Of a stretch of 64,000 bases of DNA, positions 7,543-15,330 are shown one piece after another. The notes beneath the pieces are model-generated. The model worked only from the letters and a program-made list of their open reading frames with translations. It made no database searches and was not told the DNA's origin. Both the position numbers and the translations under genes were made by a program. How positions within the stretch are numbered: position 1 is the first letter of the stretch; the number at the start of each line of letters is the position of its first letter. Source of the stretch: Pristimantibacillus sp052113225 (GTDB taxonomy: Bacteria > Bacillota > Bacilli > Paenibacillales > Paenibacillaceae); the NCBI RefSeq assembly GCF_052113225.1, contig NZ_JBFRCT010000003.1:248001-312000 (forward strand), given 5' to 3'.

Positions 7543-7787
7543 AAAGAATTGCTACCAAGATGGCCAAAGTTTATGGCCGTTTGTAGTGATTCTTACTTCG
7601 TAAGCATGGACTTAAAGAATTGCTACCAAGATGGCCAAAGTTTTTGGCCGTTTGTAGTGATTCTTACTTCATAAGCATGGACTTAAAGAATTGCTACCAA
7701 GATGGCCAAAGTTTTTGGCCGTTTGTAGTGATTCTTACTTCGTAAGCATGAGCTTAAAGAATTGCTACCAAGATGGCCAAAGTTTTT
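7543..7787. repeat. 71-bp tandem repeat, about 3.4 units, stem-loop forming
   Basis: Units begin at about 7545, 7616, 7687 and 7758 with an exact 71-nt period and one or two base changes each. Every full unit folds as AAGAAT..CTAC..GGCCA - loop - TGGCC..GTAG..ATTCTT, followed by the linker CTTCGTAAGCATG and CTTA. The last unit is cut at the loop. It fills the gap between two minus-strand genes. The same linker, with a different stem, recurs in reverse orientation at 60019-60154. Not CRISPR: no spacers. Confidence 0.9.
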
Positions 7788-7791
7788 GATT

Positions 7792-8694
7792 TTACTCGCT
7801 TCCAAGAAATGATTGCTCGGGCATTCCCTTCAAGTCACTTAAAAATTGCTGCATCGCAATATTTAAGTATCTGCCGGATTTGTAGACAACCGCTACCGGA
7901 TGATAAGGTTCAAGCTCTGCAACTTTGATGATCTTGAGTGAACCTAACTTTAATTCGTTTGCAATGGACAGCTTGGATACGACAGCAACGCCGAGATTAA
8001 TCTCAACCATCCGTTTGACTTCCTCACTGCTCGACAGTTCCATAATAATATTCGGCTGGATATTATTTTTCTTGAATATCTGATCCAGGAACCGGCGGCC
8101 TAACGTATCAGGTGCAAGCATGATGAAAGGCATATCCTTCAGCATATCTATGGTAGTATGCGTTACTTGGCTCAAAGGATGAGCTGGAGAAGCAACGAGG
8201 ACAAACGAATCGTAATAAAGAATAGAGGAGTTCACATTCGGGTTCTTTTCAGCTATGTACGAAATACCGATGTCTACGGAGCCGTTCTCCACGCTGGCCA
8301 TAACCTGAGAGGATGGCATCGTATGAATGGTTGTTTTGATCAGCGGGTACTGATCTTGGAAATAGGACAACACCCGGGGCAAAATCTGAATGGCCATCGA
8401 TGAGGTTGTTCCTAATATAATATGGCCCTGAGGTGTCGCATTCAAGTCGGACAGCTTCTGCTTCAATTCCTCGACAACCGATAAAATCCGCTCTGCATGC
8501 TCCAGGAACACTTTTCCATGGTCGGTCAGGGTGACTGGCTGGTTGCGATCGATTAGAACCGTCTTGAATTCTTCCTCGAGCGTCTTAATTTGAGCTGAGA
8601 CGGCTGGCTGAGTTAAATTCAGCAGCTCGCCGGCTTTGCGGAAGCTCATCGTTTTCGATATGGTGAGGAGCGTTTCAAGCTGGCTAATATTCAA
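7792..8694 (-). CDS. LysR-family transcriptional regulator
   Basis: A protein of 300 residues: helix-turn-helix at about 2-60 (FRKAGELLNLTQPAVSAQIKTLEEE), then a LysR effector domain. The start is a TTG at 8692-8694 preceded by GAGGGGG with 7-nt spacing. Divergent from an MFS transporter and close to cysK. CysL/CysB-type LysR proteins control cysteine genes, so regulation of this region is plausible, but no specific motif proves it. Confidence 0.88.
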   Translation of the reverse strand: MNISQLETLLTISKTMSFRKAGELLNLTQPAVSAQIKTLEEEFKTVLIDRNQPVTLTDHGKVFLEHAERILSVVEELKQKLSDLNATPQGHIILGTTSSMAIQILPRVLSYFQDQYPLIKTTIHTMPSSQVMASVENGSVDIGISYIAEKNPNVNSSILYYDSFVLVASPAHPLSQVTHTTIDMLKDMPFIMLAPDTLGRRFLDQIFKKNNIQPNIIMELSSSEEVKRMVEINLGVAVVSKLSIANELKLGSLKIIKVAELEPYHPVAVVYKSGRYLNIAMQQFLSDLKGMPEQSFLGSE

Positions 8695-8850
8695 TTCAAT
8701 TCCCCCTCGAACATGATCACTTAATATTATAAGGCAAATGGAGGATTACAGCAAAAAAGCAGCCAAGCTTCAAAAATTCTTAAAAGAGGAATAAACAGGG
8801 TACCGTCGAACTATTGCTGAAGTATAGCCATTATCATATGGGAGGCGTTT

Positions 8851-10128
8851 GTGCTGGATCAGAAAGCATTACGCGGATGGAAAATGTATGATTGGGCGAA
8901 TTCAGCCTTCGCTACAACGATGATGGCGGCGGTGCTGCCCGTGTATTATTCCGATGTAGCGGGGATCCACCTTGTGGGCAACAGAGCTGAAACGTATTGG
9001 GGTTATACCCAAAGCATAGCGATGCTGATGGTTGCCATTTTGTCGCCGATTCTTGGCGCAATTGCAGATTATACGGGTTCCAAGCTGAGGTTTTTATCGA
9101 TATTTATGATGACAGGCGTCTTGTCCTGCGTATTTATGGCGTTTGCAGGAGATGGTGATTGGCTGTTGGCCTCGATTCTCATGGTGATTGGCTCTATTGG
9201 TTACTCCGGGGGTAATACGTTCTATGATTCGATGCTGGCGGACGGCGTCCCACAAGGACAAAGGGATCGGGTGAGCGCTCAAGGCTATGCTTACGGTTAT
9301 GCAGGTGGTGGATTGCTGCTGCTTGTAAACGTCATCATGATTCAAGGTTGGGAAATTATGGGGTTCCCGAGCAAAACTTTCGCTACTCAAATGGTCTTTA
9401 TTACGGTTGGGATTTGGTGGCTGCTTTTCTCCATTCCGATTCTCCGCTGGGTGAAGGAGTCAAGGAAGGACCATGGACAGAGTGGGACGGGAGAAATCGT
9501 TCGTGTGGGCTTTGTCCGGATCAAACAGACATTTTCGATGTTGAAGAGGTACCCTGAACTGCTTAAATATATGTTGGCCTTTTGGTTTTTTAATGATGGA
9601 ATTAATACGGTCATTGTCATGGCGACCATTTATGGTGCGGGTATAGGAATTGGGACTAGTGATTTAATTATTGCTTTGCTTATTACTCAGTTTGTTGGCT
9701 GGCCTTGTACGATCTTGTTCGGCAAGCTTGCAGGACGTTTTGGCTCCAAGAAGATGTTATATTACGCGTTGATGATCTATGTCGTAATTGTGGGGCTTGG
9801 CTTCTTTATGACAAGTGCCCTACATTTCTATGCGCTTGCCATTATGGTGGGCTTCGTACAGGGCGGAAGCCAATCGGTAGCTAGGTCCATTTATGCTGAT
9901 CTAGTGCCGCTGACGCGATCGGGTGAGTTTTTCGGATTTTTATCCTTATCAAGCAAGTTTTCTTCCTTCGCGGGACCACTCATGTTCTCTGTTGTAGGTA
10001 CAATCACCGGCTCTAGCCGGGTAGCCATTTTATCTTTAGTGGCCTTTTTCCTAATCGGTATTGCCCTATTGTGGAAGGTTAACCTGGAGAAGGGTGCGCG
10101 TGAAGCGGCAGAGGATCTGACAGCTTGA
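8851..10128 (+). CDS. MFS transporter, UMF1/Atg22-like (YxiO-like)
   Basis: A protein of 425 residues with about 12 transmembrane helices. The N terminus W-K-M-Y-D-W-A-N-S-A-F is characteristic of the UMF1 (Atg22-like) branch of the major facilitator superfamily. The start is GTG at 8851, 5 nt after GGAGG. The substrate is unknown; eukaryotic relatives export amino acids from the vacuole. It is 69 nt upstream of cysK, which has its own ribosome-binding site and may be co-transcribed. Confidence 0.85.
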   Translation: MLDQKALRGWKMYDWANSAFATTMMAAVLPVYYSDVAGIHLVGNRAETYWGYTQSIAMLMVAILSPILGAIADYTGSKLRFLSIFMMTGVLSCVFMAFAGDGDWLLASILMVIGSIGYSGGNTFYDSMLADGVPQGQRDRVSAQGYAYGYAGGGLLLLVNVIMIQGWEIMGFPSKTFATQMVFITVGIWWLLFSIPILRWVKESRKDHGQSGTGEIVRVGFVRIKQTFSMLKRYPELLKYMLAFWFFNDGINTVIVMATIYGAGIGIGTSDLIIALLITQFVGWPCTILFGKLAGRFGSKKMLYYALMIYVVIVGLGFFMTSALHFYALAIMVGFVQGGSQSVARSIYADLVPLTRSGEFFGFLSLSSKFSSFAGPLMFSVVGTITGSSRVAILSLVAFFLIGIALLWKVNLEKGAREAAEDLTA

Positions 10129-10197
10129 GCATGCTTCAGTTTGATCTCGTAAATGATATAATGAATGGAGATTTCATGAAGAAAGGTGTGAAAAGTT

Positions 10198-11133
10198 ATG
10201 CCAAACATTTATAGCAATTTGACGGAGTTGATCGGCAATACACCATTGCTCGAGCTTACTCATTACAATAAGCGTCATGAGTCACTTGCGAAAGTTATTG
10301 CGAAGCTGGAGTATTTTAATCCGGCGGGCAGTGTTAAAGACCGAATCGGATTAGCTATGATTAAGGATGCCGAGGAAAAAGGGAAGCTCGTGGAAGGCTC
10401 CGTTATTATCGAGCCAACGAGCGGCAATACCGGTATTGCACTGGCTTTTGCAGCTGCAGCCTTAGGTTACCGCTTAATCATTATTTTGCCGGAGTCGTTC
10501 AGTATTGAACGACGGAAATTGCTTGAAGCGCTTGGCGCTGAGCTCGTTCTAACCCCTGCATCCGAAGGAATGTCAGGCGCGATCCGGAAAGCGGATGAGC
10601 TGGCAGCTAAAATTCCAAATGCCTACATACCGATGCAATTCAGCAATCCGGCGAATCCGGAAGTTCATAAACGGACAACGGCGGAAGAAATTTGGCGCGA
10701 TACGGATGGTAAAGTCGATATTTTCGTTGCCGGCGTTGGCACTGGTGGTACAATCTCAGGCGTAGGCGAGAGACTGAAGGAGCTTAATCCAAACGTCAAG
10801 ATTGTTGCAGTAGAGCCCTTTAACTCCCCTGTATTATCGGGTGGTGAAAGAGGCGTCCATCTGATTCAAGGCATCGGCGCCGGCTTTGTCCCAGATAACT
10901 ATAACGCTGAAGTCGTTGACGAGATTATCAAGGTCAAGAACGAAGACGCCTACCGCACCTCCCGCCAATTGGCACGCAGCGAAGGCTTGCTGGTCGGGAT
11001 CTCCTCCGGCGCCGCAGCATTCGCAGCAACGGAGCTGGCTAGCCGAGCAGAAAACAAGGACAAAAACATCGTCGTCCTTCTCCCCGACACAGGCGAACGT
11101 TACCTGTCAGCGAATTTGTACGACGAAGCTTAA
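10198..11133 (+). CDS. cysK: Cysteine synthase A (O-acetylserine sulfhydrylase)
   Basis: A protein of 311 residues of the PLP fold type II family. Lys47 in NPAGSVKDR is the expected PLP lysine, TSGNTG binds the substrate carboxylate, and GTGGTISG is the phosphate-binding loop. It makes L-cysteine from O-acetylserine and sulfide in the cytoplasm. It lies between an MFS transporter and a terminator. The terminator loop holds one ambiguous base. Confidence 0.95.
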   Translation: MPNIYSNLTELIGNTPLLELTHYNKRHESLAKVIAKLEYFNPAGSVKDRIGLAMIKDAEEKGKLVEGSVIIEPTSGNTGIALAFAAAALGYRLIIILPESFSIERRKLLEALGAELVLTPASEGMSGAIRKADELAAKIPNAYIPMQFSNPANPEVHKRTTAEEIWRDTDGKVDIFVAGVGTGGTISGVGERLKELNPNVKIVAVEPFNSPVLSGGERGVHLIQGIGAGFVPDNYNAEVVDEIIKVKNEDAYRTSRQLARSEGLLVGISSGAAAFAATELASRAENKDKNIVVLLPDTGERYLSANLYDEA

Positions 11134-11141
11134 TTGCAGAA

Positions 11142-11187
11142 GGGGCCGTCTCAATCGTCTTATGANGATTGAGACGGCCCCCTTATT
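11142..11187 (+). terminator. cysK terminator
   Basis: GGGGCCGTCTCAATC / GATTGAGACGGCCCC, a perfect 15-bp stem with an unresolved base (N) at 11166 next to the loop, followed by a weak T-rich tail. Confidence 0.8.
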
Positions 11188-11215
11188 TCATTCTTGGTTA
11201 AGTTGCAAATTACAC

Positions 11216-11326
11216 ACTTGAATGTTCTTCCGATCGCTTTTGCTTGGGGATTCCTAAGAAGAATTAAGCAGGTCGGAATCCCCAAGCAAAAGCGAACGCT
11301 ACCGCTTCTACAGAATCATTCGAAAT
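11216..11326 (-). repeat. Dispersed structured element, copy E
   Basis: Read on the minus strand it has the family plan: outer stem (TTGAATGTTCT / AGAATCATTCGAA), constant core AGAAGCGG-AGCGTTCGC, inner stem of 19 perfect bp (11236-11254 with 11275-11293), then AGCGATCGGAAG. The core helix is TCGC/GCGA. Neither stem sequence is shared with the other copies. Confidence 0.8.
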
Positions 11327-11387
11327 GCTCCGTTTGAATTAACCAGTTTAAAATACCTACCTGTATAACACAGGTAACAAATAAAAT

Positions 11388-11415
11388 CAGGCTCGTGCGA
11401 TAGCACCTGAGCCTG
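11388..11415. repeat. GC-rich hairpin
   Basis: CAGGCTCGTGCGATAGCACCTGAGCCTG-type hairpin (outer arms CAGGCTC/GAGCCTG) in the cysK-corA gap. The stretch 11416-11498 after it is very G-rich and contains a second inverted pair, AGCCGCC..GGCGGCT. I see no gene in this gap. Confidence 0.5.
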
Positions 11416-11498
11416 TTCCCTTTTACCCCACCTCTCAGCCGCCCGAAGGGATTCGGCGGCTGGGTGCGGGGGCGCTGCGGGGAGGGGCGCAGGGGTAA

Positions 11499-11609
11499 GG
11501 GGGAGATCTCCCTTGAAGAGCGGAGCGTCCGCCTTTGTCTACACTTTGCAACCATTGAATATTGTTCAAGCAAAGTGTAGACAACAGCGGCTGAAAGGAG
11601 ATCTCCCCC
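11499..11609 (+). repeat. Dispersed structured element, copy C
   Basis: Outer stem GGGGGAGATCTCC (11499-11511) with GGAGATCTCCCCC (11597-11609), 13 perfect bp. Constant core GAGCGGAGCGTCCGCCTTTG. Inner stem TTGTCTACACTTTG (11535-11548) with CAAAGTGTAGACAA (11571-11584), 14 perfect bp. The loop ends in TTGTTCAAG as in copy B. The core helix is CCGC/GCGG, a compensated change from copies A, B and E. Confidence 0.85.
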
Positions 11610-11652
11610 GTCCCCGAAGCATACCGACCCGCAAAAGCACCAACGCCAGCGC

Positions 11653-11683
11653 ACAAAAAAGCCGCCCCAACCAAAGGGCGGCT
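11653..11683 (-). terminator. corA terminator
   Basis: On the minus strand, GCCGCCCTTTGG..GGGGCGGC hairpin followed by six T. Begins 6 nt past the corA stop. Confidence 0.85.
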
Positions 11684-11688
11684 CCCAC

Positions 11689-12624
11689 TCATAACCATTT
11701 TTTCTTCCTAAACACAACCAGCATACCTGCTCCCAAAGCAAGCATAATACCAAGTAAGATAATCGATCCGCCGTGCACATGCATGCCTGGTATGAAGTCA
11801 AAGTTCATTCCGTAGATCCCGGTAATGAAGGTCAGTGGCATGAAGATCGTCGTCATAGCGGTGAACACGCGCATGATTTCGTTCGCCCTGGCCGAGATAC
11901 TCGACTGATATGCTTCTCGTAAGTTGCCCATGAGCTCTCGATACGTATCGAAGGACTCGGCGATTTTTACGGCGTTCTCATAAATATCGCTGAAGTATTT
12001 TTGCAGCTGGTCGTCGATCAGCTTTAAGTCACGCTTGTTAAGCGTAGCGATGAGGTCTTTTTGCGGGCCCAGCACTTTCTTGAGCCACAAGATCTCGCCG
12101 CGTAAACCGATGATTTCGTTCAGATGCGATTTTTTTGTATTCATTAATATATCTTCTTCCAGCATTTCGATCCGATTATCGATCCGGTCGCCAACTTGGA
12201 AGTAATTATCGACAACAATGTCGACGAGATGATATAGGAAATAGTCAGGCCGATTAACTTCCTGTTCCCACAAGATGGGCTTCAAACTGCGNAGTTCGTT
12301 CAGCTTTTGCTTAGTAATTGTAATGATATAATGACGGCCTAGAAAAATGTTAAGTGCACGCAGGAAAATTTCCTCATCATCAAATCGAATACTGTTAATT
12401 ACAATAAAATATTGGCCTTCATAAATTTCCAGCTTAGGGCGTTGTTCCTCTTCGCTTAAGCAGTCCTCCACGGCAAGATCATGCATGCCGAATAATGGCT
12501 GCAAAATGGCGAGATCCTCAATATCGGCATCAATCCAATAGAATCCTTCCCTGGCAGGAACAAGGGTTTCATTAATGTCTTCAATCAGGGTAAATAACCC
12601 GTTGTTTACATGACGAATTTTCAT
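11689..12624 (-). CDS. corA: CorA-family magnesium/divalent metal channel
   Basis: A protein of 311 residues. A long cytoplasmic alpha/beta and helical domain precedes two C-terminal transmembrane helices, with the signature Y-G-M-N-F just after the first. It forms a pentameric Mg2+/Co2+ channel in the plasma membrane. An upstream in-frame ATG at 12642 exists, but the ATG at 12624 has AAAGGAG at 8 nt. One base (12292) is unresolved, making one residue uncertain near position 111; the frame is intact. The C terminus ends in a KKKW basic tail. Confidence 0.93.
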   Translation of the reverse strand: MKIRHVNNGLFTLIEDINETLVPAREGFYWIDADIEDLAILQPLFGMHDLAVEDCLSEEEQRPKLEIYEGQYFIVINSIRFDDEEIFLRALNIFLGRHYIITITKQKLNEXRSLKPILWEQEVNRPDYFLYHLVDIVVDNYFQVGDRIDNRIEMLEEDILMNTKKSHLNEIIGLRGEILWLKKVLGPQKDLIATLNKRDLKLIDDQLQKYFSDIYENAVKIAESFDTYRELMGNLREAYQSSISARANEIMRVFTAMTTIFMPLTFITGIYGMNFDFIPGMHVHGGSIILLGIMLALGAGMLVVFRKKKWL

Positions 12625-12687
12625 CCGAGCTTCTCCTTTCATGTAACGGAGACTGCCGGATGAACATACAAGTGCAATAGAACGGAG

Positions 12688-12774
12688 TTAAATAGCTAAC
12701 GCCCGCTTGAGCAACTGTTTATCCGGCAGCAGCCGTATTCGATTGTTGTCAGGCTTAGGTCTGTCGCCTTCCAT
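12688..12774 (-). CDS. Possible 28-residue peptide upstream of corA
   Basis: A short frame encoding MEGDRPKPDNNRIRLLPDKQ and 8 more residues, ending RALAI. AAAGGAG lies 11 nt before the ATG. Charged, no membrane segment. Same strand as corA and 63 nt upstream of it, so it could be a leader or an independent small protein. No family recognised; coding status uncertain. Confidence 0.3.
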   Translation of the reverse strand: MEGDRPKPDNNRIRLLPDKQLLKRALAI

Positions 12775-12928
12775 GTCCTTTAGCACTCCTTTATCCCTTT
12801 ATTCTTGATGAAATAATGGCTTTTAATCCTTGTCTAGTATACTCCCGCATATCCTTTACATACAAGCGGAAAAATAGGCGGCAGCGGTATACCCATAAGC
12901 CTCCTGTAGTATATGCCAACATCGACCT

Positions 12929-12957
12929 TGACGCGAATGGCGTAATCCATTAAAGTT
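12929..12957 (+). promoter_or_regulatory. Probable promoter of the metA leader
   Basis: TTGACG (12929-12934), 17-nt spacer, TAAAGT (12952-12957). Transcription would start about 35 nt before the S-box aptamer. Confidence 0.55.
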
Positions 12958-12998
12958 AAGAATAGAATTGGAATTCGACAACCGAATAGATCTACTTT

Positions 12999-13097
12999 CT
13001 TATCAAGAGCAGGCGGAGGGACTAGCCCGATGAAGCCCGGCAACCGGCGTAAGCACGGTGCTAATTCTTGCGGAAACTTAGGTTTCTGAGAGATGAG
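12999..13097 (+). promoter_or_regulatory. SAM-I (S-box) riboswitch aptamer
   Basis: Contains the hallmark S-box blocks in order: CTTATCAAGAGCAGGCGGAGGGA, then GCCCGATGAAGCCCGGCAACC, and the closing GAGAGATGAG. P1 forms between CTTATC (12999) and GATGAG (13092-13097). The aptamer binds S-adenosylmethionine and turns the methionine genes off when SAM is plentiful. It is followed by a terminator at 13127-13159 and metA. Confidence 0.97.
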
Positions 13098-13126
13098 GGA
13101 GGCGAAGGCTCTTTTTGATGAGCGCA

Positions 13127-13159
13127 CGACCTTTTCTCACGGCAGAAAGGGTCTTTTTT
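13127..13159 (+). terminator. S-box expression-platform terminator
   Basis: GACCCTTTCT-type stem: GACCTTTTCT (13128-13137) with AGAAAGGGTC (13144-13153), then six T. Placed between the S-box aptamer and metA, as expected for SAM-dependent transcription termination. Confidence 0.9.
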
Positions 13160-13199
13160 GCGTCTAGAAGGCCGATATCGAAGCAAAGGAGTGATCGCA

Positions 13200-14117
13200 A
13201 TGCCGATTAAAGTACCTGATTTTTTACCAGCTAAAGAGATTTTGAACAATGAGAATATTTTCGTTATGGATGAAAGTACAGCTTTCCATCAAGATATCCG
13301 TCCACTGCGGATTGCCATACTGAACTTGATGCCGACGAAGGAAACAACGGAAACACAGCTTCTCCGTCTGATCGGGAATACCCCGCTGCAGTTGGAAATT
13401 GTGCTGCTGCATCCAAAGACGCATACATCAAAAAATACTTCGCATGAGCATCTTGAATCCTTCTACAAAACGTTTGATGATATTAAGGACCAGTACTATG
13501 ACGGCCTTGTTATTACAGGCGCTCCGGTGGAACATCTGTCATTCGAAGACGTGAATTATTGGGAAGAACTGAAGGACATTATGGATTGGAGCAGACGTCA
13601 AGTGACGTCGACCTTCCATATTTGTTGGGCCTCGCAGGCAGGCTTGTACCATCATTACGGTGTACCGAAGTATGATTTGGATAAGAAGATTTTTGGTGTA
13701 TTCCCGCACACGACAGAAAAGCAAAACGTGAATCTGCTGCGCGGCTTTGATGAAATGTTCTTCGTTCCACAATCCCGTCATACGGAGGTTCGCCGGGAGG
13801 ATATTGAGAATATTGGAGATTTGGAGATTTTGTCGGAATCCGAAGACTCTGGCGTATATATTGTAGCTTCAAAAGATGGCAGACAGATCTTTGTCAGCGG
13901 GCATTCCGAATACGATCCACTTACGCTGAAATATGAATATGATCGTGATAAAGCAAAAGGGATGGAAGTTGAACTTCCGGTGAACTATTTCCCGGGAGAT
14001 AATCCGGAAAAACTCCCTTATTCGACATGGCGCTCCCATGCTAATTTGCTGTTCTCGAACTGGTTGAACTATTATGTATACCAACAAACGCCCTATGATT
14101 TGGGCGGAGGTATCTAA
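13200..14117 (+). CDS. metA: Homoserine O-acetyltransferase, MetA type
   Basis: A protein of 305 residues of the MetA (class I glutamine amidotransferase-like) family. Cys142 in FHICWASQAG is the expected acyl-enzyme nucleophile. Residue 111, in TGAPVEHL, is Glu; in this family Glu111 goes with acetyl-CoA and Gly111 with succinyl-CoA, so I call it an acetyltransferase. The ATG at 13200 follows AAAGGAG, and a longer frame from 13158 would start in the terminator. It catalyses the first committed step of methionine synthesis and is controlled by the S-box; first gene of metA-metI-metC. Confidence 0.95.
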   Translation: MPIKVPDFLPAKEILNNENIFVMDESTAFHQDIRPLRIAILNLMPTKETTETQLLRLIGNTPLQLEIVLLHPKTHTSKNTSHEHLESFYKTFDDIKDQYYDGLVITGAPVEHLSFEDVNYWEELKDIMDWSRRQVTSTFHICWASQAGLYHHYGVPKYDLDKKIFGVFPHTTEKQNVNLLRGFDEMFFVPQSRHTEVRREDIENIGDLEILSESEDSGVYIVASKDGRQIFVSGHSEYDPLTLKYEYDRDKAKGMEVELPVNYFPGDNPEKLPYSTWRSHANLLFSNWLNYYVYQQTPYDLGGGI

Positions 14118-14163
14118 ATATATAATTAGACAAAGACGACGACAAAGGAGACGGACGAATTTT

Positions 14164-15324
14164 ATGAAAATTGAAAGTCATCTTGCGCAAATCGGTTCCC
14201 AGAAGGAGCCAGTTACGGGTGCGATCAGCTTCCCGGTTTATCAGGCGACGGCATTCCGTCATCCTCAGCTTGGCCAAAGTACTGGATTTGATTATGCCCG
14301 TACCAAAAGCCCGACACGTTCTGTTCTTGAAGAAGCAGCAGCTCAGCTCGAATCCGGTGATGCAGGGTTTGCCTGTAGTTCCGGTATGGCCGCTTTGACA
14401 ACGATCTTCGCTTTGTTTGGTCAAGGCGATCACCTGATCGTATCCCTCGATTTGTACGGCGGCACATACCGTTTGCTCGAAAAAATCATGTCGAGATACG
14501 GCGTTACGGCTTCCTATGTCGATACGAATGATTTAGACGGCATATCTGAGCTGCTTCAGCCGAACACGAAAGCGATCGTGATCGAAACGCCAACGAATCC
14601 GTTGATGATGATTACCGACCTGGAGCGGGTATCGGCTTGGGCGAAGTCCAAAGGTCTCCTTACCATCGTTGATAATACTTTACTTACTCCATTCTTCCAA
14701 CGTCCAATTGAGCTTGGAGCAGATATCGTCGTACACAGCGCAACCAAATATTTGGGCGGCCATAACGACGTGCTTGCAGGTCTAATTGTAACCAAGGGAG
14801 CCGAGCTGTCCCAGCAAATGGGCTTCCTGCATAATTCGCTTGGTGCCGTTCTTGGGCCGCAGGATTCCTGGCTGTTAATGCGCGGTATGAAGACACTGGC
14901 ACTTCGTATGGAACGCCATCAATATAATGCAACAGCGATTGCGAATTACTTAATGGAGCATGAGGCGATTGAGGATGTTTATTATCCTGCACTCCCGCAT
15001 CATCCTGGACATGAGATTCAAAATAAACAATCATCAGGCAACACGGGTATTTTCTCCTTCCGCTTAAAGGATGCCCGTTATGTAGAGCCGATTCTCCGCC
15101 ACATTAAGCTGATTGCATTTGCAGAAAGCCTTGGCGGTGTTGAATCGCTTATGACTTATCCTGCTGTACAGACACATGCTGACATTCCGTTAGAAATCCG
15201 TCAACAAATTGGTGTAGATGACCGGCTTCTGCGCTTCTCCGTGGGGATTGAGCATGCAGATGATTTGATCGCAGATCTCGAGCAGGCACTCGCTGCGGCA
15301 AAAAGTGAAATCCAGGAGGCGTAA
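14164..15324 (+). CDS. metI: Cystathionine gamma-synthase / O-acetylhomoserine thiolyase
   Basis: A protein of 386 residues of the Cys/Met metabolism PLP family. Motifs include the SGMAA phosphate-binding loop and the PLP lysine in HSATKYLGGHNDV. MetI makes cystathionine from cysteine and the acylated homoserine supplied by MetA. The start at 14164 follows AAAGGAG, although at a long 13 nt. It is followed after 6 nt by a second member of the same family, giving the metI-metC order known from B. subtilis. The exact split of activities between the two is inferred from order and similarity. Confidence 0.88.
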   Translation: MKIESHLAQIGSQKEPVTGAISFPVYQATAFRHPQLGQSTGFDYARTKSPTRSVLEEAAAQLESGDAGFACSSGMAALTTIFALFGQGDHLIVSLDLYGGTYRLLEKIMSRYGVTASYVDTNDLDGISELLQPNTKAIVIETPTNPLMMITDLERVSAWAKSKGLLTIVDNTLLTPFFQRPIELGADIVVHSATKYLGGHNDVLAGLIVTKGAELSQQMGFLHNSLGAVLGPQDSWLLMRGMKTLALRMERHQYNATAIANYLMEHEAIEDVYYPALPHHPGHEIQNKQSSGNTGIFSFRLKDARYVEPILRHIKLIAFAESLGGVESLMTYPAVQTHADIPLEIRQQIGVDDRLLRFSVGIEHADDLIADLEQALAAAKSEIQEA

Positions 15325-15330
15325 GCGAAT

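Noticed and set aside
7543..7787. CRISPR array
   Set aside because: Repeats are directly abutting 71-bp units without spacers and there are no cas genes.
11316..11801. Minus-strand frames between cysK and corA
   Set aside because: They run across elements C and E and two terminators, with odd composition (runs of W, G, P, R) and no start signals; the inverted repeats explain the sequence.
11689..12624. corA as a broken gene because of the ambiguous base
   Set aside because: The N at 12292 is a single-base substitution-type ambiguity; the frame continues on both sides and the GMN motif and both membrane helices are present.
12834..13127. Minus-strand frame of 97 codons before metA
   Set aside because: It covers the S-box riboswitch and its promoter; the RNA structure explains the sequence.
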